DNA of 5,610 nucleotides from Flammeovirgaceae bacterium (lineage in GTDB: Bacteria > Bacteroidota > Bacteroidia > Cytophagales > Cyclobacteriaceae). The notes beneath the pieces were generated by a model that had not been told where the DNA came from, searched no databases, and saw only the letters and a program-made list of their open reading frames with translations. Positions within the stretch are counted from its first letter, which is position 1. Every line of letters begins with the position of its first letter. Below are positions 1 through 5,610 of the stretch, in pieces. The stretch lies in contig QIEB01000364.1 in the NCBI GenBank assembly GCA_003229495.1, forward strand, positions 1-5,610. Reading direction: 5' to 3'. A program made the translations under genes and the position numbers.

Positions 1-291
1 AACCCGGACCATTCCTTGTTGCCTGGACAGTTCGCGAAAGTGGAATTGATATTCAGTACCTTGAATGAAGCGCTTATGGTACCTTCAGAAGCGGTGATTC
101 CGGAGTTGGGCGGACACAAGATCTTCGTCAGTCGCGGCGGCACCGTCGAGTCCAAAGCGATTGAACTGGGCATCAGAACTGAAAGTCAGGTACAGGTGGT
201 TTCAGGCCTTCAACCAAATGATACAATTATCACCTCCGGAATTCTTCAGATCCGGCCAGGGTCCAGTGTAGACCTGACACTAACTGAATAA
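1..291 (+). CDS. RND efflux periplasmic adaptor (membrane fusion protein), C-terminal part
   Basis: This is the 3' end of a gene that starts before the window; frame 1 is open from base 1 to the TAA at 289-291, leaving 96 residues. The visible part matches the end of the beta-barrel domain and the membrane-proximal domain of HlyD/AcrA-type adaptors: an N-P-D-x(4)-L-P-G-Q-F stretch at residues 1-11 (the family's 'LxPGMF' region), then 'MVPSEAV', then a short 'GGHKIFVSRGGTVE' strand pair, 'ELGIRTE', and a 'VSGLQPNDTIITSG' motif near the end. In the family this protein bridges the inner-membrane pump and the outer-membrane channel and is usually lipid- or membrane-anchored; the anchor, lipoyl and hairpin domains are outside the window. 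It ends 2 bp before the RND permease, so the two are very likely co-transcribed and partner proteins. An internal TTG at 16 could be mistaken for a start, but the homology continues upstream of it. Substrate unknown. Confidence 0.93.
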   Translation, partial: NPDHSLLPGQFAKVELIFSTLNEALMVPSEAVIPELGGHKIFVSRGGTVESKAIELGIRTESQVQVVSGLQPNDTIITSGILQIRPGSSVDLTLTE

Positions 292-293
292 CC

Positions 294-3200
294 ATGAGCC
301 TGTCCAGTTTAAGCATTCAGCGTCCTGTTTTGGCTATAGTAATGTCTATAGTCATTGTGCTTTTCGGGCTGGTGAGTTTCAACTATCTGGGCATGCGGGA
401 GTATCCTAGTGTAGAGCCTCCCATTATAACGGTGTCGACCAGTTATACCGGAGCCAATGCTGATATAATTGAATCTCAAATTACAGAACCTATAGAGGAC
501 CTGGTTAATGGTATAGATGGGATCAAAACATTGACCTCCGTTAGCCGCGATGGCCGTAGTACCGTAACTGTAGAGTTCGATCTGGGTGCAGATTTGGAAC
601 GCGCTGCCAACGATGTTAGAGACCGGGTTTCCAGAGCATTACGTAATCTGCCGCCCGATGCTGATCCTCCGGTAGTTAGTAAGGCCGATGCCGATTCCTG
701 GCCCATTATCATCACCAGCTTGCAAAGCAATACCCGTTCGCTTTTGGAGCTTAGCCTGATAGCCGAAAATGTAATAAAAGAGCGACTACAGACAATACCC
801 GGAGTTAGTCAGGTGCGTATTTGGGGACAAAAAAGATATGCCATGAGGTTGTGGTTGGATCCGTTGAAACTTGCGGCCTACCGGCTCACCCCAATGGACA
901 TTATAGATGCTTTGACTGCAAACAATGTGGAGCTGCCTTCCGGAAGGGTAGAAGGAGCAAATACAGAACTTACGGTACGCACCAGGGGCAGATTGGATAC
1001 CCCCGAAGAGTTCAACCAACTAATAGTAAAAGAGGGGCAAAGTGGTATTGTGAGATTTCGCGACATTGGTCATGCAGAACTGGCGCCAGAAAATCTACGG
1101 ACCATCCTGAAGCGGGATGGTATTCCCATGGTAATGCCGATAATTATAGCACAGCCGGGTTCTAACCATATAGAGATAGCCAACGAATTTTATAAAAGGT
1201 TCGAACCAATTAAAAATAGCCTACCCCCGGATGTGATTGCAAAAGTCAATTTGGACAGTACCCAGTATATAAAAGCTTCAATTAAGGAGGTGCAGCAGAC
1301 GATATTATTGGCCTTTATATTAGTAGTAGGTATTATTTTTCTTTTTCTAAGAGATTGGCGCACCACTATTATTCCCATGCTTACTATCCCAATTTCGTTG
1401 ATTGGTACATTTTTTATCATGTACATAGCTGATTTCTCCATTAATGTTTTGACCCTGTTAGGAATCGTACTGGCCATTGGATTAGTGGTTGATGATACCA
1501 TTGTGGTTTTAGAAAATATCTACAGTAAAATTGAAGATGGGCTCGAGCCAAAGGAGGCGGGCATTAAGGGAACAAACGAAATATTTTTTGCGGTAATTTC
1601 TACCACCATTGCTCTGGCTGCAGTTTTTCTTCCTTTGGTCTTTCTTGAGGGCTTAACGGGTAAGCTATTCCGTGAATTTGGAGTAGTGGTCGCTGGCGCG
1701 GTTATAATTTCCAGTTTTGTTGCTTTGACCCTGACACCTATGATCAGCAGTCGCATATTGAAGAAGCGTGCTCGTCATCCCAAATTCTATACTCTGACCG
1801 AGCCTTTTTTCATTTGGCTGACTGATAAATACCGGCAGAGCCTGGATTTATTCATGAAAAACCGATGGTGGGTATTCCCAATAATGGCCGGTTCCGTTTT
1901 GTTGATTTATCTTGTTTATATACAACTGCCCAGTGAATTATCACCACTGGAAGACCGGAATCAATTCATGGTAATTGCCACCGCCCCGGAAGGCGTGACA
2001 TTTGAGTATATGGATCGATACATGGATGAAGTAACCAGCACCACCATGGATCAGATTCCTGAAAGAGATTTCATTGGCTCGGTCACTTCGCCAAATTTTG
2101 GGGCTAGTAGTTCGGTAAACTCAGGGTTTCTTTTTGCTGTTTTAAAAGATCGCTCAGAACGTGAAAGATCCGTCCAGCAAATAGTAAGTGAAGTTACCCC
2201 GCCCATCCAAAAATTGACCAAAGCCAGGGCTTTTGTAATTCAACCTCAGTCATTGGGTGAGTCAGGGCTCTTCGGGTTCCCGGTACAATTTGTAATTCAG
2301 GCCCCCAATCTGGATAAACTCAAGGAGATTCTGCCAACATTTATGGAGAAAGCCTATGCCAATCCCACCTTTAGTTTTGTCAGCCTGGACCTGAAGTTCA
2401 ATAAACCTGAGATCAATATTGAGATCGATCGGGATAAAGCCCGACTTCTAGGGGTATCGGTAATGGACATTGCGCGTACCTTGCAACTGGCTTTTAGCGG
2501 TCAGCGATTCGGGTATTTCATAATGAATGGCAAACAGTATCAAGTAATAGGCCAGGTGGCCAGAGAGAATCGCAACGACCCCCTGGACCTGCAGTCGTTG
2601 TACCTTAGAAGCAATAAAGGAGAACTAATCCAGTTAGACAACCTGGTAAAACTGAGGGAAGAAAGCAGCCCTCCTCAATTATACCGCTTTAATCGGTTTG
2701 TATCAGCAACGGTATCAGCTAGTCCCGTTGGTGGTAAGACTGTTGGGGATGGAATTGAGGCCATGGAGCAAATAGCCAGCGAAGTTTTGGATTCGAATTT
2801 TTCAACAGCGCTTTCGGGCTCATCCAATGAATTTCGGGAAAGCACGGCAAGTCTTTACTTTGCCTTTATATTTGCCTTGGTGCTTATTTATCTGGCGCTA
2901 TCAGCACAATTCGAAAGCTTCAGAGATCCCTTCACCATAATGTTTACCGTACCCCTGGCCATGGCCGGCGCCTTGTTGACTCTAAAGTTGTTTGGTGAGA
3001 CACTTAATATATTTAGTCAGATAGGGATCATTATGTTGATTGGGCTGGTAACTAAAAATGGCATCCTGATTGTTGAGTTTGCCAATCAGAAGAAAGCACA
3101 GGGGGAAGACATACGCCAGGCCATATCATCTGCGGCTATTCAGAGATTTCGACCTATTTTGATGACCAGTTTATCTACTATTCTGGGTATTCTGCCCATT

Positions 3201-3353
3201 GCATTGGCATTAGGAGCTGGGGCCGAAAGCCGGGTTTCCATGGGCCTGACAGTGATCGGCGGTTTGATATTTTCTACAATTCTTACATTATACGTGATCC
3301 CTGCTGTCTATAGTTATATCAGTGGAAAGGAAAAAAGATTGGCGAGGTTTTGA
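294..3353 (+). CDS. RND multidrug efflux permease, HAE1 (AcrB/MexB-like) family
   Basis: Complete 1019-residue inner-membrane pump, close to the roughly 1020-1050 residues usual for HAE1 transporters. The ATG start gives the expected cytoplasmic N-terminus running straight into TM1. By eye there are 12 membrane segments: TM1 about 11-29; TM2-TM6 about 336-352, 358-378, 385-408, 431-452 and 463-486; TM7 about 525-543; TM8-TM12 about 854-872, 878-898, 906-929, 955-973 and 984-1008. Two large periplasmic loops (about 30-335 and 544-853) form the porter and docking domains. The proton relay is intact: D400-D401 in 'GLVVDDTIVVLEN' (AcrB D407/D408), K921 in 'TKNGILIVEF' (AcrB K940), and R951 and T958 in 'RFRPILMTS' (AcrB R971/T978). 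The family exports drugs, dyes, detergents or lipids by proton antiport as a trimer. Heavy-metal (CusA) and SecDF-type relatives are less likely given these motifs. It lies 2 bp after the adaptor and directly before the TolC-type channel. No Shine-Dalgarno is visible, so translation probably depends on coupling. The substrate cannot be told from sequence; pocket residues differ from AcrB. Confidence 0.96.
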   Translation: MSLSSLSIQRPVLAIVMSIVIVLFGLVSFNYLGMREYPSVEPPIITVSTSYTGANADIIESQITEPIEDLVNGIDGIKTLTSVSRDGRSTVTVEFDLGADLERAANDVRDRVSRALRNLPPDADPPVVSKADADSWPIIITSLQSNTRSLLELSLIAENVIKERLQTIPGVSQVRIWGQKRYAMRLWLDPLKLAAYRLTPMDIIDALTANNVELPSGRVEGANTELTVRTRGRLDTPEEFNQLIVKEGQSGIVRFRDIGHAELAPENLRTILKRDGIPMVMPIIIAQPGSNHIEIANEFYKRFEPIKNSLPPDVIAKVNLDSTQYIKASIKEVQQTILLAFILVVGIIFLFLRDWRTTIIPMLTIPISLIGTFFIMYIADFSINVLTLLGIVLAIGLVVDDTIVVLENIYSKIEDGLEPKEAGIKGTNEIFFAVISTTIALAAVFLPLVFLEGLTGKLFREFGVVVAGAVIISSFVALTLTPMISSRILKKRARHPKFYTLTEPFFIWLTDKYRQSLDLFMKNRWWVFPIMAGSVLLIYLVYIQLPSELSPLEDRNQFMVIATAPEGVTFEYMDRYMDEVTSTTMDQIPERDFIGSVTSPNFGASSSVNSGFLFAVLKDRSERERSVQQIVSEVTPPIQKLTKARAFVIQPQSLGESGLFGFPVQFVIQAPNLDKLKEILPTFMEKAYANPTFSFVSLDLKFNKPEINIEIDRDKARLLGVSVMDIARTLQLAFSGQRFGYFIMNGKQYQVIGQVARENRNDPLDLQSLYLRSNKGELIQLDNLVKLREESSPPQLYRFNRFVSATVSASPVGGKTVGDGIEAMEQIASEVLDSNFSTALSGSSNEFRESTASLYFAFIFALVLIYLALSAQFESFRDPFTIMFTVPLAMAGALLTLKLFGETLNIFSQIGIIMLIGLVTKNGILIVEFANQKKAQGEDIRQAISSAAIQRFRPILMTSLSTILGILPIALALGAGAESRVSMGLTVIGGLIFSTILTLYVIPAVYSYISGKEKRLARF

Positions 3354-3358
3354 ATATT

Positions 3359-4684
3359 ATGACACGATCTTTATTAGCCTTTCTCATTTTTACTTTAAGC
3401 TGGCAATCCTACGGACAGGAACAGCTCACTTTGGAGGAAGCTATTCGTTACAGTTTGGCTAATAATTATGCTATCAGGATTGCCGGAAACGACCAGGTAA
3501 TCGCCGACAATAATGCTCAGGCCGGTAATGCGGGCATGCTGCCGGTGATTGGTCTGGATGCCAGTAAGAGCTATCAGAGATCAAACATTAAACTACAGAT
3601 TCAAGGCCCGGATGGGCCATTTCCTGTGAGCTCTGACTGGGCCAAATCTGTTCGTTTCAATGCTGCTGCACGGATGAATTGGACCATTTTCGACGGCTTG
3701 GGTATGTTTATGACCAAGGGGAAATTAGCCGCCCTGAAGGACTGGGGAGAGCTAAATACGTTGCAGTCAGTACAGAACACTGTAGCCCAGGTAAGTAATG
3801 CGTACCATCAGGTTATGTTAGAAAAAGAAAGGCTCAGAGTCTTGGAGGAAAACCTGGAGGTTTCACTCAGAAGGCAAGAGTTTGCCGAGAACCGTTATCT
3901 GGTTGGTAAAGCCTCCAAGGTTGACTACCTGGCGGCACAGGTGGACTATAACAGCGATCGGACCGGCCTGATAGTACAGCAGCAGCGAATCGATTTTGCA
4001 AAGGTTGATCTAAATATACTACTAGGTAGAAACGTTGACACTCCCATGGAAGTAGTCCGTTCAGTTGAAGTGGATTCTACTTTAACCTACCAGGAGCTTG
4101 AGCGAAAAGTAGACCAGGCAAATCCGGAATTATTAAAGGCCATGCAAGATCACAATATTGCATACTACGCATACAAGGAGGAAAAGGCCAGTCGATATCC
4201 CCGCATTTCCCTGGACTTGGCTTATACTTATTCGGAAGCAGAAATTGAGGCCGGACAATTGAAGTCTTCAGTAATTGATGGGGTGAACTACGGACTGACT
4301 GCCAGCTGGAATATTTTCGATGGAAATAACACCAACAGAAGAGTACAGAATGCGAAAATTGAACATGAAACCACTTTTCTGGCTTTGAATGAAGCAAGGT
4401 TATTTGTAAAAGGTGATTTAAGAAAGGCCTTTATCAATTATACAAATAGTTTACAGGTAGTGGCGCTGGAGAGAAAAAACCTTGAGGTAGCTAAAGAAAA
4501 TGAAGACATAGCCTTTGAACGTTTTAGGCTGGGAGCTAGTAATTTTCTGGTACTACGCGAAGCCCAAAGGAGTTTTGTAGATGCCAATGGCCGTCTATTG
4601 GATTCGATATTCTCTACCAAACTGGCAGAAACTGAGCTATTGAGGTTGTCTGGAAGTCTTGTGCCTATTGAAACTATCCGCTGA
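3359..4684 (+). CDS. TolC-family outer membrane efflux channel protein
   Basis: Complete 441-residue protein from ATG 3359. A TTG at 3350, overlapping the permease stop by 4 bp, would add three residues. I prefer the ATG because it begins a normal signal peptide (M-T-R, then a hydrophobic core to about residue 14, then 'SYG' with likely cleavage before Q20), and a GAGG at 3344-3347 lies 11 bases upstream of it. No lipobox cysteine is present, so it resembles TolC more than the lipoprotein OprM type. It shows the two-fold repeat of outer membrane efflux proteins: 'NWTIFDG' (107-113) and 'SWNIFDG' (316-322) in the beta strands; 'ENRYLVGKASKVDYLAAQ' (177-194) and 'FERFRLGASNFLVLREAQ' (386-403) in the long helices; and 'LNILLGR' (218-224) and 'LLRLSG' (427-432) closing each half. 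The family forms a trimeric beta-barrel and alpha-helical tunnel from periplasm to outside. It is shorter than E. coli TolC (about 493 residues before processing). As the last gene of the operon it is the exit duct for the pump encoded upstream. Confidence 0.94.
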   Translation: MTRSLLAFLIFTLSWQSYGQEQLTLEEAIRYSLANNYAIRIAGNDQVIADNNAQAGNAGMLPVIGLDASKSYQRSNIKLQIQGPDGPFPVSSDWAKSVRFNAAARMNWTIFDGLGMFMTKGKLAALKDWGELNTLQSVQNTVAQVSNAYHQVMLEKERLRVLEENLEVSLRRQEFAENRYLVGKASKVDYLAAQVDYNSDRTGLIVQQQRIDFAKVDLNILLGRNVDTPMEVVRSVEVDSTLTYQELERKVDQANPELLKAMQDHNIAYYAYKEEKASRYPRISLDLAYTYSEAEIEAGQLKSSVIDGVNYGLTASWNIFDGNNTNRRVQNAKIEHETTFLALNEARLFVKGDLRKAFINYTNSLQVVALERKNLEVAKENEDIAFERFRLGASNFLVLREAQRSFVDANGRLLDSIFSTKLAETELLRLSGSLVPIETIR

Positions 4685-4694
4685 TATAAAAGTT

Positions 4695-4722
4695 GTTTTC
4701 TCAGAAAATTCGAAAATTTTTG
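4695..4722 (+). terminator. weak candidate terminator hairpins after the efflux operon
   Basis: Two overlapping AT-rich inverted repeats lie 10-36 bases after the channel gene's stop. The first pairs 4695-4700 (gttttc) with 4704-4709 (gaaaat, one G-U pair) around a 3-base loop. The second pairs 4705-4710 (aaaatt) with 4715-4720 (aatttt) around the loop cgaa, followed by only TG, so there is no full U tract beyond the stem. They share bases and cannot form together. The stems are short and almost without G-C pairs, so an intrinsic terminator is possible but weak; factor-dependent termination or readthrough is equally plausible. Confidence 0.25.
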
Positions 4723-4748
4723 TCTTAACCCGGCAACTCACAATTTTG
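4719..4748 (+). promoter_or_regulatory. candidate Bacteroidota-type promoter for the phosphorylase gene
   Basis: TTTG at 4719-4722 is followed, after 18 bases, by CAATTTTG at 4741-4748. This matches the Bacteroidota -33 TTTG and -7 TAnnTTTG elements, known from Bacteroides and Flavobacterium, at every fixed position except the first T of the -7 box, and the spacing falls in the accepted range. Transcription would start near 4753-4756 and leave a leader of roughly 40 bases before the ATG at 4793. No good sigma70 -35/-10 pair is evident. AT-rich sequence gives such matches by chance fairly easily, so this is a candidate only; its position in the only gap between two functionally unrelated genes supports it. 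Confidence 0.45.
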
Positions 4749-4792
4749 TATATTGTGTGGTTTCTGAATTCCAAGAGAATATTTGAAGTATT

Positions 4793-5610
4793 ATGAGCAA
4801 GAAATTTAATTTCAAATTTCCATATAAAATTAATCCTAAATACCCTGAAAAGGTGGCATATTTCAGTATGGAATTTGCCATCGACCAGGCACTAAAAATA
4901 TACTCTGGAGGACTGGGATTTTTAGCGGGATCTCATATGAGAAGTGCCTATGATTTAAAACAACCGGTAATAGGTATTGGCATGCTGTGGCAAAAAGGTT
5001 ACTATGATCAGATCAGGAAAGCTGATAAGTCCATGGAGGTGTTGTTTCAGGAGAAGATATATTCTTTCCTGGAGGACACGGATATTAGTTTCGATATCAT
5101 GGTTAATCAGCACATGGTTAAAGTTAAAGCCTACTATCTGGATCCCGCTATCTTTGGATCGGCGCCTATATTTTTGTTAACTACCAATCTGCCAGAGAAC
5201 GATTATTTAGCTCATACCATCAGTCACAGGCTGTACGATTCAAATGTGGCTACCAGGATCGCACAATACATTGTTTTGGGTATTGGCGGGGCCAAATTAT
5301 TGGACCATTTGGGGTTGTCGCCTACGGTGTACCATCTTAACGAGGCCCACGCCTTGCCTGCAGCTTTTTATCTATACCACAAATTCGGATCGGTGAAGGC
5401 AGTGAAGGACCATATGGTGCTGACCACGCATACTCCGGAACAGGCAGGAAATGAAAAACATGAATTCAGTTTGTTGGAAAAAATGGGGTTTTTCAATGGA
5501 ATTGAGCTATCTGTGGTTAAAGAAATCACCGGTATCCAGGGAGCAGAATTCAATCAAACCCTTGCAGCGCTTAGGTTAAGTAAAATAGCCAATGGCGTAA
5601 GCAAAAAACA
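4793..5610 (+). CDS. glgP: alpha-glucan (glycogen/maltodextrin) phosphorylase, GT35, N-terminal part
   Basis: The frame is open from ATG 4793 to the window end (272 full codons plus 'ca'); the C-terminus, with the pyridoxal-phosphate lysine, is outside. Family enzymes are cytoplasmic and use phosphate to split terminal alpha-1,4-glucose from glycogen or maltodextrins, giving glucose 1-phosphate. Visible signatures are 'VAYFSMEFAI' (21-30), 'YSGGLGFLAG' (37-46, the glycine-rich loop), 'GIGMLWQKGYYDQ' (61-73), 'YHLNEAHALPA' (180-190, where H186 aligns with the NDTH histidine of rabbit phosphorylase) and 'TTHTPEQAGN' (211-220, where H213 aligns with rabbit His377). The last residues, 'NGVSKK' plus 'ca', fit the family's 'NGVSxxH'. 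These motifs place it in the bacterial/archaeal alpha-glucan phosphorylase subfamily (TIGR02094-like) rather than the MalP/animal type. Only 20 residues precede the first motif, against about 100 in long subfamily members, so it looks like a short form. No in-frame alternative start upstream restores the missing part, because a stop (TGA 4784-4786) lies just before the ATG. No Shine-Dalgarno is seen. The gene symbol is family-level; substrate chain length is unknown. Confidence 0.9.
   Translation, partial: MSKKFNFKFPYKINPKYPEKVAYFSMEFAIDQALKIYSGGLGFLAGSHMRSAYDLKQPVIGIGMLWQKGYYDQIRKADKSMEVLFQEKIYSFLEDTDISFDIMVNQHMVKVKAYYLDPAIFGSAPIFLLTTNLPENDYLAHTISHRLYDSNVATRIAQYIVLGIGGAKLLDHLGLSPTVYHLNEAHALPAAFYLYHKFGSVKAVKDHMVLTTHTPEQAGNEKHEFSLLEKMGFFNGIELSVVKEITGIQGAEFNQTLAALRLSKIANGVSKK

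Noticed and set aside
821..1165. 114-codon open frame on the + strand inside the RND permease
   Set aside because: It lies wholly within the permease in another frame, has no family resemblance, and the permease frame carries strongly conserved HAE1 sequence across the same bases.
476..1756. Several antisense open frames of 60-103 codons under the permease
   Set aside because: They are low-complexity reverse shadows of conserved coding sequence, without recognisable domains, start signals or promoters.
4077..4620. Antisense open frames of 106 and 60 codons under the channel gene
   Set aside because: The sense frame encodes the second repeat of the TolC fold; the antisense products resemble nothing and overlap it fully.
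1..4684. Heavy-metal (Cus/Czc-type) efflux system
   Set aside because: The permease motifs and periplasmic sequence fit the HAE1 drug-efflux branch, and no methionine-rich or His-rich metal sites are apparent in the adaptor end or the pump.
4685..4792. Riboswitch or small RNA in the intergenic gap
   Set aside because: Only 108 bp, AT-rich, with short weak stems and no recognisable conserved core; about 40 bases remain after the likely start site, too few for a known riboswitch class.
4977..5553. A 67-codon + frame and a 61-codon antisense frame within the phosphorylase
   Set aside because: The phosphorylase frame is continuous through both and contains several conserved GT35 motifs; these are shadows.
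1..5610. Mobile element, CRISPR array, phage or defence system
   Set aside because: No transposase, integrase, terminal inverted repeats, regularly spaced repeats or tRNA were seen; every gene is a housekeeping or transport family with uniform strand and compatible base use.

Overview
The window looks like an ordinary chromosomal stretch from a member of the Bacteroidota. I infer this from the relatedness of the proteins by eye, from start codons without Shine-Dalgarno sequences at two of the three visible gene starts, and from an intergenic candidate promoter that resembles the Bacteroidota TTTG / TAnnTTTG pattern rather than a sigma70 -35/-10. I cannot name the order or genus. All genes are on the + strand.

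Positions 1-4684 hold a tripartite RND efflux operon in the order adaptor, pump, outer-membrane channel. The window opens inside the last 96 codons of a periplasmic adaptor (membrane fusion protein). Two bases later comes a complete 1019-residue HAE1-type (AcrB-like) RND permease with an intact proton-relay set (D400, D401, K921, R951, T958). A complete TolC-family outer-membrane channel protein of about 441 residues follows immediately. The three products should assemble into one proton-driven pump that moves small molecules from the periplasm or inner membrane across the outer membrane. The spacing (2 bp, then 5 bp or a 4-bp overlap) points to one mRNA and probably translational coupling. 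The operon's promoter and any regulator lie outside the window.

Positions 4685-4792 are a 108-bp AT-rich gap with weak overlapping inverted repeats and a candidate Bacteroidota promoter.

Positions 4793-5610 hold the first 272 codons of an alpha-glucan (glycogen/maltodextrin) phosphorylase of family GT35, cut off by the window end. Its N-terminus is short compared with better-known members of its subfamily. It is a separate carbohydrate-storage gene, probably with its own promoter and no evident functional link to the pump.

I found no RNA gene, mobile element, CRISPR array or new system. The points most worth checking are changes in the pump's drug-binding pocket relative to AcrB, the short phosphorylase N-terminus, and the intergenic promoter.
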